64,000 nucleotides of DNA from Xanthomonas hortorum (GTDB lineage Bacteria > Pseudomonadota > Gammaproteobacteria > Xanthomonadales > Xanthomonadaceae). The position numbers and the translations under genes were made by a program. This document shows positions 9,215-19,971 of the stretch, piece by piece; position 1 is the first letter of the stretch; each line of letters starts with the position of its first letter. The stretch is from assembly GCF_024339125.1 (NCBI RefSeq), contig NZ_CP101417.1, positions 2,367,001 through 2,431,000 on the forward strand, written 5' to 3'. The notes beneath the pieces were generated by a model, which worked only from the letters and a program-made list of their open reading frames with translations, was not told the origin of the DNA and made no database searches.

Positions 9215-12200
9215 ATGATGGTCCTCGAGGGCGCTTCCGCCCTTTCGCCGTTCCGCCGCGCTCGGCTCGAAACCCGCCTGCAAACCCTCGTCCCCGCGCT
9301 GCGCATCACTGGCGCCTGGCACGTGTACTTCATCCGCGTCGAGGCCGGGCAAGCGCCCGACCAGGGCACCTTGCAGCGGATTCTGCAGGCCGAAGCGGCG
9401 CCCGCGCCGCGCGCCGAAGACGCCTCCTCGCGCTATGTGGTGCCGCGTCTGGGCACGCTGTCGCCGTGGTCGAGCAAGGCCACCGAACTGGTGCGCGGGG
9501 CCGGGCAACCGATCCAGCGTGTGGAGCGCGGTACCCGCATCGATCTGGCCGGCTGGCCGGACAACGATGCCGACCAGGCCGCCGTGGCCAAGCTGCTGCA
9601 CGACCCGATGACGCAATCGCTGCTCGGTTCGGCCGCCGCCGCCGAGGCGCTGTTCAACGAGCCCGATCGTGGCCAGTTGCAGCACGTGGCGCTGGATGCG
9701 CTGGAGCAGGCCAACCGCACGCTGGGCCTGGCCCTGGCGCAGGACGAGATCGATTACCTGCGCGAACGCTTCGCCGCGCTGGGCCGCGACCCGACCGACG
9801 TCGAGCTGATGATGTTCGCCCAGGCCAACTCCGAGCATTGCCGGCACAAGATCTTCAACGCCAGCTGGAGCATCGACGGCAAGCCGCAGGAACGCTCGCT
9901 GTTCCGCATGATCAAGCACACCCACCAGCAGACCCCGCAGCACACCTTGTCGGCCTATAGCGACAACGCCGCGGTGGTGGAGGGCGTGCCGGCCGCGCGT
10001 TATCGCCCGGATCCGGCCAGCGGCGAATACCGCAGCGAAGCGGTGTTGCCGTCGGCATTTGCGATCAAGGTGGAAACGCATAACCACCCGACCGCGATCG
10101 CGCCGTTTCCTGGCGCGGCAACCGGTGCGGGCGGCGAGATCCGCGACGAAGGCGCCACCGGCCGCGGCGGCAAGCCCAAGGCCGGTCTGACCGGCTTTAC
10201 GGTGTCGCATCTGCGCATCCCGACCCTGCCGCAGCCTTGGGAGGCGCCGCGCGCGCTGAATCCGCGCATGGCCCCGGCGCTGGACATCATGCTCGAGGGC
10301 CCGCTCGGCGGCGCCGCGTTCAACAACGAATTCGGCCGGCCGAATCTGCTCGGCTATTTCCGCAGTTTTGAGCTCGCCGAAGGTGAGGGTCTGACCCGCG
10401 CCTACGACAAGCCGATCATGCTGGCCGGCGGCCTGGGCGCGATCGACCGCACTCAGGTCGAGAAGCTGCGCCTGCAGCCGGGCGATGCGGTGATCGTGCT
10501 CGGCGGGCCGGCGATGCTGATCGGCCTGGGCGGCGGCGCCGCCAGTTCGGTGGCGGCCGGCGACAGCGCCGAGGCGCTGGATTTCGCCAGCGTGCAGCGC
10601 GAAAACCCGGAGATGGAACGCCGCTGCCAGGAGGTCATCGACCGCTGCGTGGCGCTTGGCACGGACAATCCGATCCGCTGGTTCCACGACGTGGGCGCGG
10701 GCGGCCTGTCCAACGCCATTCCCGAGTTGCTGCACGATTCCGGCGTAGGCGGCATCATCGACCTGGGCCGCGTACTCACCGACGACCCCTCGCTGTCGCC
10801 GCTGGAACTGTGGTGCAACGAATCGCAGGAACGCTATGTACTGGGTGTGCCGCAGGCGCGCCTGGACGAATTCGCCGCGATCTGCGTCCGCGAACGCTGC
10901 CCGTTTGCAGCAGTGGGCGTGGCCACGGCCGAGGAGCGGCTGGTGGTTGGGTATGGCGTGTTTGGGGACGGGATTGGTGATTCGGGATTGGAGATTCGCA
11001 AAAGCGATTCGTCAGTTGCCGGGTCCGCCGTTGCTTTCAACCAATCCCCAATCCCGAATCCCCAATCCCGGCTCCCGATCGACCTGCCGATGGACGTGCT
11101 GTTCGGCAAAGCGCCGAAGATGCATCGTGATGCGGTGCATCCGGCCGCGCCGCAGTGGCCGGTGCTGCAGACCGCCACGCTGGACCTGCAGCAGGCCGGC
11201 TTGCGCGTCTTGGCGCATCCCACGGTGGCGTCCAAGAGCTTTCTGGTCACCATCGGCGACCGCAGCGTTGGCGGGCTGACCGCGCGCGAGCAGATGATCG
11301 GGCCGTGGCAGCTGCCGCTGGCCGATTGCGCGATCACGATGGCTGGATTCGAGACGTTTGCTGGCGAAGCGATGTCGATCGGCGAGCGCACTCCGCTGGC
11401 GTTGTTGAACGCTGCGGCGTCGGCGCGCATGGCGGTGGGCGAGGCGATCACCAACCTGTGCGCCGCACCGGTGCAGACGCTGGACAGCATCAAGCTCTCG
11501 GCCAACTGGATGGCCGCCGCCGGTCACGCCGGCGAAGACGCCTTGTTGTACGACGCGGTGCGTGCGATCGGCATGGAACTGTGCCCGGCACTCGAATTGA
11601 GCGTGCCGGTGGGCAAGGACTCGCTGTCGATGCAGGCGCAGTGGCAAGGAGCCGGGATTGGTGATTCGGCATTCGGGATTGGCCAAACGCCAGAGCCTTC
11701 GGCTGTTGCCAATCCCCAATCCCCAATCTCCAATCCCGTCACGCACAAGAGCGTTTCACCAGTCTCGCTGATCATCAGTGCGTTCGCACCGGTGGGCGAT
11801 GTGCGCACGCAACTGACGCCGTTGTTGCGCAGCGACGAAGAGAGCGAGCTGTGGTTGATCGGGTTGGGTGGCGGCAAGCAGCGCCTGGGCGGGTCGGTGT
11901 TGGCGCAGGTGTATGCCGATGAGGCGGCGCTGCCGGCCTTCGGTGGCGAAGTGCCGGATCTGGACGATCCGCAGCGGCTGCGGAGTTTCTTCGAACTGAT
12001 CCGTGCGGCGCGCGAGAGCGGCTTGTTGCTGGCGTATCACGACCGCAGCGATGGCGGTGCGTTTGCGGCGCTGTGCGAAATGGCGTTCGCCTCGCGGCAG
12101 GGTCTGGATATCACGCTCGATGCGTGGGGCGACGATGCGTTCCGCAGTCTGTTCAACGAAGAACTGGGCGCGGTGGTGCAGATCGCCAGCGAGGATCGCG

Positions 12201-13267
12201 CCGCGTTCGCCGATCTGGTCGAGCGGCATGCCTTGACCGAATGCGCGCAGCGCATTGCACGCCCCACCGGTGCGCCGCGCATCCGCGTGAGCGGACAGGG
12301 CCGGGTGCTGGCTGAGTGGCGTTGGGAAGAATTGTTCGATGCCTGGTGGTCGGTGACGCACGCCATGCAGAAACTGCGCGACAACCCGGACAGCGCCGAC
12401 GAAGAGCGCGCGCTGGCACGCGACTTCAAGGCGCCGGGATTGCGTCCGAAGCTGGTGTTCGATCCGTCTGAAGACGTGGCCGCGCCATTCGTGGCGACCG
12501 GTGCGCGGCCCAAGGTGGCGATCCTGCGCGAGCAGGGCGTCAACGGGCAGATCGAGATGGCCTACAACTTCGAGCGCGCCGGTTTCCGTGCGTTCGACGT
12601 GCATATGAGCGACCTGATCGAAGGCCGTGTGGATCTGGCGCAGTTCTCCGGTTTCGCGGCCTGCGGCGGTTTCAGCTACGGCGACGTGCTGGGTGCCGGA
12701 CGCGGTTGGGCCACCTCGATCCTGGAGCGTTCGGCCTTGCGCGATGCGTTTGCCGACTTCTTCGCGCGCAGCGATACCTTCGCGCTGGGCGTGTGCAACG
12801 GCTGCCAGATGCTCAGCCAGCTCAAGGACATCATTCCCGGTGCCGAGCATTGGCCGCGCTTTCTGCGCAATCGCAGTGAGCAGTTCGAAGCGCGCACCGC
12901 GTTGTTGGAAGTGGTGGAATCGCCGTCGCTGTTCCTGCGCGGCATGGCTGGCTCGCGGATTCCGGTGGCGGTGGCGCATGGCGAAGGGCGCGCCGAGTTC
13001 GACACCGTGGTGGATCAGGCGGCCGTGCGTGTTGCCCTGCGTTTCATCGATGGCGACGGTGCAGTGGCATCGCAGTACCCGCTCAATCCGAACGGCTCGC
13101 CGGACGGCATCACCGGCCTGACCAGCACCGACGGCCGTGCCACCATCCTGATGCCGCACCCCGAGCGCACCCCGCGCACGGCAAACCTGAGTTGGCACCC
13201 GGCCGACTGGGGCGAGGACTCGCCGTGGTTGCGGATGTTCCGCAATGCGCGCGTGTGGTGTGGTTGA
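9215..13267 (+). CDS. purL: Phosphoribosylformylglycinamidine synthase (large, single-chain PurL)
   Basis: Catalyses the ATP- and glutamine-dependent conversion of FGAR to FGAM in purine synthesis. At 1350 residues it is the large form: N-terminal PurS-like domain, two AIRS-type synthetase halves, and a C-terminal class I glutaminase. The ATP/FGAR half shows [14 protein letters not shown] near 205 and [14 protein letters not shown] near 285. The glutaminase nucleophile is Cys1194 in GVCNGCQM, with the His of PHPERTPR near the end. It is longer than the E. coli enzyme (about 1295 residues), mainly because two Pro/Asn/Ser-rich inserts (about residues 584-621 and 813-842) are encoded by copies of a dispersed intergenic repeat. 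The start begins [21 protein letters not shown] perfect hairpin follows the gene at 13320-13353. Confidence 0.96.
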   Translation: MMVLEGASALSPFRRARLETRLQTLVPALRITGAWHVYFIRVEAGQAPDQGTLQRILQAEAAPAPRAEDASSRYVVPRLGTLSPWSSKATELVRGAGQPIQRVERGTRIDLAGWPDNDADQAAVAKLLHDPMTQSLLGSAAAAEALFNEPDRGQLQHVALDALEQANRTLGLALAQDEIDYLRERFAALGRDPTDVELMMFAQANSEHCRHKIFNASWSIDGKPQERSLFRMIKHTHQQTPQHTLSAYSDNAAVVEGVPAARYRPDPASGEYRSEAVLPSAFAIKVETHNHPTAIAPFPGAATGAGGEIRDEGATGRGGKPKAGLTGFTVSHLRIPTLPQPWEAPRALNPRMAPALDIMLEGPLGGAAFNNEFGRPNLLGYFRSFELAEGEGLTRAYDKPIMLAGGLGAIDRTQVEKLRLQPGDAVIVLGGPAMLIGLGGGAASSVAAGDSAEALDFASVQRENPEMERRCQEVIDRCVALGTDNPIRWFHDVGAGGLSNAIPELLHDSGVGGIIDLGRVLTDDPSLSPLELWCNESQERYVLGVPQARLDEFAAICVRERCPFAAVGVATAEERLVVGYGVFGDGIGDSGLEIRKSDSSVAGSAVAFNQSPIPNPQSRLPIDLPMDVLFGKAPKMHRDAVHPAAPQWPVLQTATLDLQQAGLRVLAHPTVASKSFLVTIGDRSVGGLTAREQMIGPWQLPLADCAITMAGFETFAGEAMSIGERTPLALLNAAASARMAVGEAITNLCAAPVQTLDSIKLSANWMAAAGHAGEDALLYDAVRAIGMELCPALELSVPVGKDSLSMQAQWQGAGIGDSAFGIGQTPEPSAVANPQSPISNPVTHKSVSPVSLIISAFAPVGDVRTQLTPLLRSDEESELWLIGLGGGKQRLGGSVLAQVYADEAALPAFGGEVPDLDDPQRLRSFFELIRAARESGLLLAYHDRSDGGAFAALCEMAFASRQGLDITLDAWGDDAFRSLFNEELGAVVQIASEDRAAFADLVERHALTECAQRIARPTGAPRIRVSGQGRVLAEWRWEELFDAWWSVTHAMQKLRDNPDSADEERALARDFKAPGLRPKLVFDPSEDVAAPFVATGARPKVAILREQGVNGQIEMAYNFERAGFRAFDVHMSDLIEGRVDLAQFSGFAACGGFSYGDVLGAGRGWATSILERSALRDAFADFFARSDTFALGVCNGCQMLSQLKDIIPGAEHWPRFLRNRSEQFEARTALLEVVESPSLFLRGMAGSRIPVAVAHGEGRAEFDTVVDQAAVRVALRFIDGDGAVASQYPLNPNGSPDGITGLTSTDGRATILMPHPERTPRTANLSWHPADWGEDSPWLRMFRNARVWCG
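10966..11078. repeat. Dispersed GGGATT/AATCCC repeat inserted in frame in purL (copy 1)
   Basis: Within purL the sequence switches to the intergenic repeat: GGGATTGGTGATTCGGGATT on the left arm (from about 10971) and CAATCCCGAATCCCCAATCC on the right arm (about 11048-11069). It is translated in frame as a low-complexity segment containing GIGDSG and PIPNPQSR, between VVGYG and the conserved [13 protein letters not shown]. The flanking conserved segments remain in register. Confidence 0.8.
11651..11742. repeat. Dispersed GGGATT/AATCCC repeat inserted in frame in purL (copy 2)
   Basis: A second in-frame copy lies between the conserved segments SLSMQAQWQ and [17 protein letters not shown]. The left arm is GGGATTGGTGATTCGGCATT and the right arm CCAATCCCCAATCCCCAATC. 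It encodes about 30 residues rich in Gly, Pro, Asn and Ser ([10 protein letters not shown] and NPQSPISNP). The reading frame is preserved on both sides. Confidence 0.8.
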
Positions 13268-13319
13268 TGCTGTGCAGCTCCGCGGCGTGAGTTAGAGCGC
13301 TCGAAGCAACCGCTTCATT

Positions 13320-13353
13320 CGACGGCCGTGTGCAGCGATGCACACGGCCGTCG
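13320..13353 (+). terminator. Perfect 15-bp hairpin after purL
   Basis: The arms CGACGGCCGTGTGCA and TGCACACGGCCGTCG (13320-13334, 13339-13353) are exactly complementary around a GCGA loop, 53 bases after the purL stop. The U tract is poor (TCGTTTC), so it may act as a terminator or a 3'-end stabiliser. Confidence 0.6.
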
Positions 13354-13997
13354 TCGTTTCTGCTGCTGAGTGCATGCATCTGCACGCGGTTTTCGCGGGT
13401 TGCTTGATCCTGCCCGCGATGCGCGTCGTCCAGAAGAGCGCATCGAACGCCGATCGAGCTGGGCATGGTCAGACCCGCTTTCAAGCGATGCAAGCCGGCT
13501 TGTCTGCGGCAGGCGCATGCAAGGTTTCCTCATTCCATCGAGCGCCCGTGCATCGGGACTGCGCATGTCCGGCGGGCGTTGCAGCTGAGGCATGACCTTC
13601 GCTATTGATAACTCCCGATCAGTGCAGCTGCAGCCGCGCGTGATCGCATCGCAGTCGGGTGCGTCGCTGCTACATTTTTTGAATGTCGATACGTGGTTTA
13701 CTTTAAGTAACTATAAAAAATACTAGGTATTTAGTTGGTGCGTTCGATGATGTCGCTTGTGTGACGTTAATCTCATCTGAATTTTTGGTTTTTCAATAAA
13801 TTCATCCAACGTTATGAATCTCTGATTCGCACGGTTTCCGCTGCAAATTCACGTCTTTATCGCTGATTCTTTTGCGCGGGATTTTCCCGATGCAGAAGGT
13901 AAGCGAGTGCGTTTTCGATAAACCTCAGGGGGACCGTGCGACGCAGTCGTGCGGTGGTCGGTTTCTACATACCAGGCCAATGGGGAGTAAGGCGTTA
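13354..13997 (+). promoter_or_regulatory. Long, partly AT-rich leader upstream of the first adhesin
   Basis: The 730 bases between purL and the adhesin start hold no convincing gene. From about 13670 to 13870 the sequence becomes unusually AT-rich for this genome (runs such as TATAAAAAATACTAGGTATT), then returns to mixed composition. A TTGAAT (13679) and a TATAAA (13712) are visible but are not well spaced as a sigma-70 pair. The AT-rich block is the likely promoter and regulator-binding region for the adhesin. Confidence 0.4.
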
Positions 13998-16900
13998 ATG
14001 AAGCGAATTCAATTGAATGCCGGTGGTGAGCAGTGTGCTCATCGCCGAACGGCGCGACGTGTCTGCGATTTGATAAACCCACCCTTCAGTCGAGTGCATC
14101 TGCAAGCGAGCGGTGGGCTGGCGGCGGCGATGATGCTGGTACTCGTCGGCATGGCCGGAGTTGCCGAGGCCGCATCCCCGCAAGCGACCGCGATCACGCG
14201 CTGCACGGTGGCCAACGGTCAGCAACATTGCGACACCGGGACTGCAACAGCGGCCGGTAATGCAGATCCCGTAGCCGCGACCACGCAGACCTCGGCCATA
14301 CCGAACGCCGAGACGGATGTGCCGGCGTTCGCAGAGGGTCAGGACGCCTTGGCGCTGGGCAACGCAAGCAATGCCCTGGGCGATGGAACCAGCGCACTCG
14401 GCGGCGGAAGCCTGGCACTGGAGCGCGATGCGACGGCGATCGGGCATAACGCCTCGGCTGCAGGAGAATCGGCTACCGCCATTGGCGGCGTTGCAACGGT
14501 CTACGATTACGACGCGTCCGGTTTTGTCATCGGGCAACGCGAACAAGCCGCCCAGGCATCCGGTGTGGGCTCTACCGCCATCGGTGGTGGTGCACTGGCC
14601 AGCGATCCGTTTTCCACGGCGTTGGGCAGTGGTGCTGGTGCTGACGGTGTGCAGAGCACGGCACTGGGGTACCGCGCGCAGACGTTCGACGATGGGGCCA
14701 CTGCGATCGGCGGTTTGTCCACTGCCAGTGGATTCCTCTCCAGCGCAGGCGGCTATTTGTCGCGTGCCAGCGGAGATGCGTCCACCGCTTTCGGTTATAG
14801 AGCGCGCAGCGAAGGCAGCAGCAGTATCGCGGTCGGCGATACCGCATTGGCCAGCGGCATGCAGAGCGTGGTGGTCGGTGGCATCAGCAACTTCGGTTCG
14901 ATCACCGCCGCCACCGGAACAGGCGGCATCGCGCTGGGTGCAGGGGCGCAGAGCCAGTCCGATTATGCGATTGCCATTGGCTACGATTCCAACATCTTCC
15001 CCAATCAGCCAGGCAACACCGATTCGGTGGCCATCGGGCACAGCGCCGGTTCGTTTGCGCCGGGCACGGTGTCGCTGGGTGGGTTTTCGTTGGCGAGCGG
15101 CGATGGTTCGGTGGCGGTGGGGCACGATAGCGTGGCCTATGCCGAGAACAGCATCGCGCTGGGTGCGCGTGCCAGCACCTCGTGGTTCAACGGCAACAAC
15201 ACCGCGATCGGTGCGGATGCACAGACCAATGGCACCGATGCGGTGGCGATTGGTTATGGCGCACGTGTGGGTGACTGGGTCGACGATGCGTGGAATCGTT
15301 CGGCCGCCAGCGCCGTGGCGTTGGGTGCGCGTTCCTACGCGTACCGCAGCAACACGGTCTCGGTTGGCGATGTGCAGGCGGGGCTGACGCGTCAGATCAC
15401 CAGCGTTGCGGCAGGCACCGAGGCCAACGATGCGGTCAATCTCGCCCAGCTCGACAGCTTGCGTGCCGTCGCCGACCGTCTCGACAGCACGCTGGCGATT
15501 GGCAAAACCGATGGGGATGAAACCGCTGCCTACGTGGACGGCCTGAATGCGATCGCGTTGGGGAGCGCAAGCAACGCGATCGGCGATGGCGCCAATGCGC
15601 TGGGCTCGGGCAGTCTGGCGCTGGGCCGCGATACGGTCGCTGTCGGGCACAACGCCAGCGCGGCCGATGCATCGGCGGTGGCAGTGGGCGGTGTCGCCTC
15701 TGTGCCGGTATTCGATGCCTCTGGCTCGATCGTGGGCGCGCAGGAACAGGCCACCCTGGCACAGGCGCGCGGTGCCGTGGCGCTGGGGAGCGGGGCGGTT
15801 GCCGCGCGCACTTTCGCCACCGCGGTCGGCACGGGGGCAGTGGCCAGTGGCGAGCAGTCGATGGCGGCGGGATTCAGTGCGCGGGCGCAGGACGATGTTG
15901 CCACCGCTGTGGGCGCGTTCTCGACAGCGCGTGGTTCGGCGGCGTCGGCCTTCGGCTTCGGTGCGCTGGCCAACGCGAGTCTGACCACCGCGGTCGGCTT
16001 CAATGCCTCCAGCATCGGCGAGAGCAGCGTGGCCGTGGGCAGCCTGGCGGTTGCCGCCGGCGAGCGCAGTGTGACTGTCGGCGGCATGTCGCTGATCAGC
16101 TCCAATTTGCGGCCTGCAGGCGCCCTCGGCGTCGGTGGCGTTGCCATCGGCGCAGGTGCGCGCAGCGACGGCGATTACGCCATCGCGCTGGGCTACAACG
16201 CCAACGTCTTCTCCAACGATACCAATACCGACGCGGTGGCGATCGGCCATAGCGCTGCCTCGTTTGCGCCGCGCACCGTGTCGTTGGGGACGCTGTCGTC
16301 CTCCGAGGGTGCGGAGGCGATTGCGGTCGGCTACGACGCGCGTGCCGTCTCCGGCAGAAGTATCGCGATCGGCAGCGGTGCCACGACGTCGATCTTCTCT
16401 GGCGACAATATCGCGTTGGGAACCAACGCCAGGGCCGAGGCGCCCGATGCAATCGCGATCGGGCGCGATGCCAGCGTGGGCGTGTTCATCGGCGATACGG
16501 GCAGCGCCGCAATGGCCTTGGGCGTGCAATCGACGGCACTGGGCAACAACAGTCTGGCGATGGGCTACAACGCCTTTACCAGGCAAAGCGGCAGCAACGC
16601 GGTCGCACTCGGTGCCAATGCAGGTGCCAGCGGTGTCGATTCGGTGGCCTTGGGCGCCGGCTCCCGCACCTACGAGGCCAACGTGGTGTCGGTGGGCAAC
16701 GGCAATGGCCGCGGTGGTCCTGCCACGCGTCGCATGGTCAATGTGGGTGCTGGTGCAATCGCTAACGGCAGCAGCGATGCGATCAACGGTGGGCAGTTGT
16801 TCGGCGCCTTAAGTAACGCCGCCAGCTTCCTTGGTGGCGGTGCGGCGATCGGTGCGCAAGGCGTGTTCGTCGCGCCGACCTATGTGATCCAGGGCAGCAG

Positions 16901-17993
16901 TTACAGCAACGTCGGTGCGGCATTGACGGCGTTGGATAGCAAGGTCAGCGAGCTGGATGCGCGTAACGCGACGGGGACAACGGGCGTTGCGGCACGTTCC
17001 TCCGCTGCGCGCGTCGCACGGGCGACAGCAACGGCGACGACGGTTGCACCTGTTGCGCAAACCCCGACAGCCGCCAGCAGTCTTGAAGATGCGGCGACAG
17101 ACGATGGCGTGCAGTCGACGCTGATGGCTGCCGACCGGACGACCGACAGCGCGCTGTCTTTAGCGACTGCAACGGCAAGCGGGCTTGCCGCAAGCGATGG
17201 CGTACAAGGCACGCCGACCGCAGCAGTGGTCGGCAGCATCACGCCTGCCGCCACGTCCACCGCCGTCGGCACGGCGGCAGTGGCCAACCACGTGACCGGT
17301 ACTGCAATCGGCGGCAGCGCCTATGCGCATGGCCCCAACGACACCGCAATCGGCAGTAACGCACGCGTCAATGCAGATGGCAGCACGGCGGTCGGCGCCA
17401 ACACGCAGATCGCCGCGGTAGCGACCAATGCGGTGGCGATGGGCGAAGGCGCGCAAGTCAGTGCGGCGTCGGGCACGGCGATTGGCCAGGGCGCACGTGC
17501 CAGTGCGCAGGGTGCGGTTGCACTCGGCCAGGGCTCGGTCGCCGATCGTGCCAATACGGTGTCGGTGGGCAGCGTTGGCGGCGAGCGCCAGGTGGCCAAT
17601 GTGGCGGCCGGTACGCGTGCCACCGATGCGGTCAACAAGGGCCAGCTGGACAACGGCGTTACCGCTGCCAACAGCTATACCGACAGCCGCTACAGCGCGA
17701 TGGCCGACAGCTTCGAAAGCTACCAGGGCGATATCGAAGACCGCCTGCGTCGGCAGAACCGCCGTCTGGACCGTCAGGGCGCGATGAGCTCGGCGATGTT
17801 GAACATGTCCGCCAGCGTGGCCGGTATCGCCTCGCAAAACCGCGTCGGTGCCGGCGTCGGTTTCCAGAACGGCGAGTCGGCGTTGTCGGTGGGTTACCAA
17901 CGTGCGATCAGCCCGCGCGCCACGGTGACGGTCGGCGGCGCACTCAGCGGCGACGACCGCTCGATCGGCGTGGGTGCCGGTTTCGGCTGGTAA
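13998..17993 (+). CDS. xadA: YadA/XadA-type trimeric autotransporter adhesin (first copy)
   Basis: Outer-membrane trimeric autotransporter (type Vc), 1331 residues from the ATG at 13998, which has GGGGAG 10 bases upstream; in-frame starts at 13872, 13890 and 13980 are less convincing. A long N-terminal region ends in a hydrophobic signal core (AAMMLVLVGMAGVAEAAS) and lacks the ESPR motif seen in the second copy. The passenger consists of head repeats of SxAxGxxxxA type. It contains an internal tandem duplication of about 400 residues (DNA from about 14335 and again from 15539). HIM-type segments (NAVNLAQL, DAINGGQLF) mark head-neck connections. An Ala/Thr-rich linker (about 990-1075) precedes the YadA anchor, whose end reads GDDRSIGVGAGFGW. 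The C-terminal 263 residues nearly match the second adhesin. It is followed by a subtilase gene. Confidence 0.93.
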   Translation: MKRIQLNAGGEQCAHRRTARRVCDLINPPFSRVHLQASGGLAAAMMLVLVGMAGVAEAASPQATAITRCTVANGQQHCDTGTATAAGNADPVAATTQTSAIPNAETDVPAFAEGQDALALGNASNALGDGTSALGGGSLALERDATAIGHNASAAGESATAIGGVATVYDYDASGFVIGQREQAAQASGVGSTAIGGGALASDPFSTALGSGAGADGVQSTALGYRAQTFDDGATAIGGLSTASGFLSSAGGYLSRASGDASTAFGYRARSEGSSSIAVGDTALASGMQSVVVGGISNFGSITAATGTGGIALGAGAQSQSDYAIAIGYDSNIFPNQPGNTDSVAIGHSAGSFAPGTVSLGGFSLASGDGSVAVGHDSVAYAENSIALGARASTSWFNGNNTAIGADAQTNGTDAVAIGYGARVGDWVDDAWNRSAASAVALGARSYAYRSNTVSVGDVQAGLTRQITSVAAGTEANDAVNLAQLDSLRAVADRLDSTLAIGKTDGDETAAYVDGLNAIALGSASNAIGDGANALGSGSLALGRDTVAVGHNASAADASAVAVGGVASVPVFDASGSIVGAQEQATLAQARGAVALGSGAVAARTFATAVGTGAVASGEQSMAAGFSARAQDDVATAVGAFSTARGSAASAFGFGALANASLTTAVGFNASSIGESSVAVGSLAVAAGERSVTVGGMSLISSNLRPAGALGVGGVAIGAGARSDGDYAIALGYNANVFSNDTNTDAVAIGHSAASFAPRTVSLGTLSSSEGAEAIAVGYDARAVSGRSIAIGSGATTSIFSGDNIALGTNARAEAPDAIAIGRDASVGVFIGDTGSAAMALGVQSTALGNNSLAMGYNAFTRQSGSNAVALGANAGASGVDSVALGAGSRTYEANVVSVGNGNGRGGPATRRMVNVGAGAIANGSSDAINGGQLFGALSNAASFLGGGAAIGAQGVFVAPTYVIQGSSYSNVGAALTALDSKVSELDARNATGTTGVAARSSAARVARATATATTVAPVAQTPTAASSLEDAATDDGVQSTLMAADRTTDSALSLATATASGLAASDGVQGTPTAAVVGSITPAATSTAVGTAAVANHVTGTAIGGSAYAHGPNDTAIGSNARVNADGSTAVGANTQIAAVATNAVAMGEGAQVSAASGTAIGQGARASAQGAVALGQGSVADRANTVSVGSVGGERQVANVAAGTRATDAVNKGQLDNGVTAANSYTDSRYSAMADSFESYQGDIEDRLRRQNRRLDRQGAMSSAMLNMSASVAGIASQNRVGAGVGFQNGESALSVGYQRAISPRATVTVGGALSGDDRSIGVGAGFGW

Positions 17994-18072
17994 CGCGCAT
18001 TGCATTGCATCTCGCAGCTGCTGCTGTGTGCGGCAACTGCGTGCTCACTCACTCATTGTCGCATTTCATCTT

Positions 18073-18090
18073 GAAGAGGACTTCATCGTG
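18073..18090 (+). promoter_or_regulatory. Ribosome-binding site fixing the GTG start of subtilase 1
   Basis: GAAGAGGACTTCA (18073-18085) precedes GTG at 18088 by two bases. The same 13-mer and spacing occur before the second subtilase (27287-27304), which supports the GTG start in both genes and points to duplication of the leader. Confidence 0.75.
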
Positions 18091-19971
18091 ATTCAGAACC
18101 ATCGTTCCCGGACTCTTGCCATCGCCTGCAGCGCGGTCTTCTCGCTCGGTAGCGGCATTGCCACTGCCGCCACGTTGGATTCCAGTGTGAGCACTGCGCA
18201 ACGCCAGCAAGCCATGCGCGATGCGCCGGTCGACGGCATCATCGTCAAATACCGCAGCGGCAAAGTGACTGCACGCAGCGTTGGCAATGCATCGGTGGCC
18301 ACGATCACTGCAGCGGCATCGCGCGCAGCAGTGCAGTTGGCACCGGCGGCACGCAGCGGCAAGGCGGCCGTGCCCACGTATGTGCGCACGTTGGCAGTGG
18401 GCAGCGAGTTGATCAAGCTGCCCGCACAACTCAGCCGCAGCGATGCCGACCGCCTGGTGCGCGAACTGCAGGCCGATCCTGCGGTGGAATACGCGCAGAT
18501 CGACGTACGCATGTATCCGTTGCAGAGCAGCGGCGGCAGCTTGCCCAACGACCCGCTGCTGGCAACCAATCAATGGCATCTCACCGATCCGGTGGGTGGC
18601 ATCGACGCGCCGGCAGCCTGGGCCACTGCCCAAGGCGAAGGCGTGGTGGTGGCGGTGATCGACACCGGCATCTTGCCGGCGCACCCGGATCTGGCCGGCA
18701 ATTTGCTGCAGGGCTACGACTTCATCAGCGACAGCGGTGTCTCGCGCCGCCCCACCAATGCACGTGTGCCGGGTGCGCTGGATTACGGCGATTGGGAAGC
18801 AACCGACGGCGAATGCGGTATTTTTTCAGCCGCTCGCGACAGTTCCTGGCACGGCACGCATGTGGCCGGCACGATTGCCGAAGCCACCGGCAACGCCATT
18901 GGCGGTGCCGGTGTGGCCTACAAAGCCAAGGTGCTGCCGGTGCGCGTGCTCGGCCATTGCGGCGGTTCGTCTTCGGACATCACCGACGCCATCGTGTGGG
19001 CCTCCGGCGGCCATGTAGAGGGCGTGCCGGACAATCGCGACCCGGCCGAAATCATCAACATGAGCCTGGGTGGTTTCGGGCCTTGCGATTCGGTCACCCA
19101 GGCGGCGATCAATGCTGCGGTGTCGCGCGGCACCACAGTGGTAGTGGCGGCCGGCAACGATGGCTCCGACGTCTCCAGCGCAGTACCTGCCAACTGCGCC
19201 AACGTGGTGTCGGTGGCGGCCACCCGCCTGACCGGTGGCCTGGCGTACTACAGCAACTTCGGCAGCTTGATCGATCTGGCCGCACCCGGCGGCGGCGCGC
19301 GCGATCTGGCAACCGACACCTTGTACGACGGCCCGATCGGCAGCTGGATCTGGCAGACCGGTTACACCGGGAAAACCACGCCCAACTCCGGTCAATTCGC
19401 CTATATCGGCCCAGGATTTGCCGGAACCTCGATGGCGTCGCCACATGTGGCCGGCACTGCGGCGTTGGTGCAAAGCGCGTTGATCGCCGACGGCAAAGCG
19501 CCGCTGACGCCGGCCGCACTGGAGCGCCTGCTCAAGCGCAGTGCGCGTGCGTTCCCGGTGCAGTTGCCGCTTGCCACACCGGCCGGTACCGGCATCGTGG
19601 ATGCGGGGGCTGCCATCGATCGCGCGCTGCGCCGTTGCGACGCAGGAGACGTGGGGTGCCAAGTGGATGCGCAACCCCTGCGCAACAGCGTGCCCGAGCG
19701 CGGGCTGTCCAACCTGGCGGGCGATGCCGGGGTATTCACCTTCGAAGCGAGCGCTGGTGCGGTGCTGAGTTTCATCAGCTTCGGTGGTAGCGGGCAGGCA
19801 GGGTTGTACGTGGCGTTCGGGCGTGAGCCCAGCGCCACCGACAACGACGGTGCCTCCACACGCAGTGGCACCAGCCAGACCGTGCGCTTCACCGCGCCGC
19901 GCGCCGGCACCTACATCCTCAAGCTCGACGGCACCGAATTCGATGGGGTGAGCCTACTGGCGCGTCAGTGA
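18088..19971 (+). CDS. Secreted subtilisin-family serine protease with C-terminal PPC domain (first copy)
   Basis: S8 family extracellular protease, 627 residues from the GTG at 18088. Signal peptide: RTLAIACSAVFSLGSGIATAA. A propeptide (about 45-165) precedes the catalytic domain with the triad Asp in VVAVIDTGILP (near 192), His in SSWHGTHVAGT (near 254) and Ser in GTSMASPHVAGT (near 450). A C-terminal PPC-like beta domain (about 540-625) ends SQTVRFTAPRAGTYILKLDG. It lies 94 bases after the first adhesin, on the same strand, so cotranscription is plausible. Export across the outer membrane by the nearby Xps system is an inference. The second subtilase has the same length and layout. A role in processing or displaying the adhesin is only suggested by pairing. 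Confidence 0.92.
   Translation: MIQNHRSRTLAIACSAVFSLGSGIATAATLDSSVSTAQRQQAMRDAPVDGIIVKYRSGKVTARSVGNASVATITAAASRAAVQLAPAARSGKAAVPTYVRTLAVGSELIKLPAQLSRSDADRLVRELQADPAVEYAQIDVRMYPLQSSGGSLPNDPLLATNQWHLTDPVGGIDAPAAWATAQGEGVVVAVIDTGILPAHPDLAGNLLQGYDFISDSGVSRRPTNARVPGALDYGDWEATDGECGIFSAARDSSWHGTHVAGTIAEATGNAIGGAGVAYKAKVLPVRVLGHCGGSSSDITDAIVWASGGHVEGVPDNRDPAEIINMSLGGFGPCDSVTQAAINAAVSRGTTVVVAAGNDGSDVSSAVPANCANVVSVAATRLTGGLAYYSNFGSLIDLAAPGGGARDLATDTLYDGPIGSWIWQTGYTGKTTPNSGQFAYIGPGFAGTSMASPHVAGTAALVQSALIADGKAPLTPAALERLLKRSARAFPVQLPLATPAGTGIVDAGAAIDRALRRCDAGDVGCQVDAQPLRNSVPERGLSNLAGDAGVFTFEASAGAVLSFISFGGSGQAGLYVAFGREPSATDNDGASTRSGTSQTVRFTAPRAGTYILKLDGTEFDGVSLLARQ

Noticed and set aside
9062..10735. 557-codon minus-strand open frame opposite purL
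   Set aside because: Antisense to conserved PurL sequence; no family features.
10966..11742. purL inserts considered as frameshifts or assembly errors
   Set aside because: The frame is open throughout and conserved PurL motifs continue in register after both inserts.
13995..16586. Long antisense open frame opposite the first adhesin
   Set aside because: Same explanation: a shadow of repetitive high-GC coding sequence.
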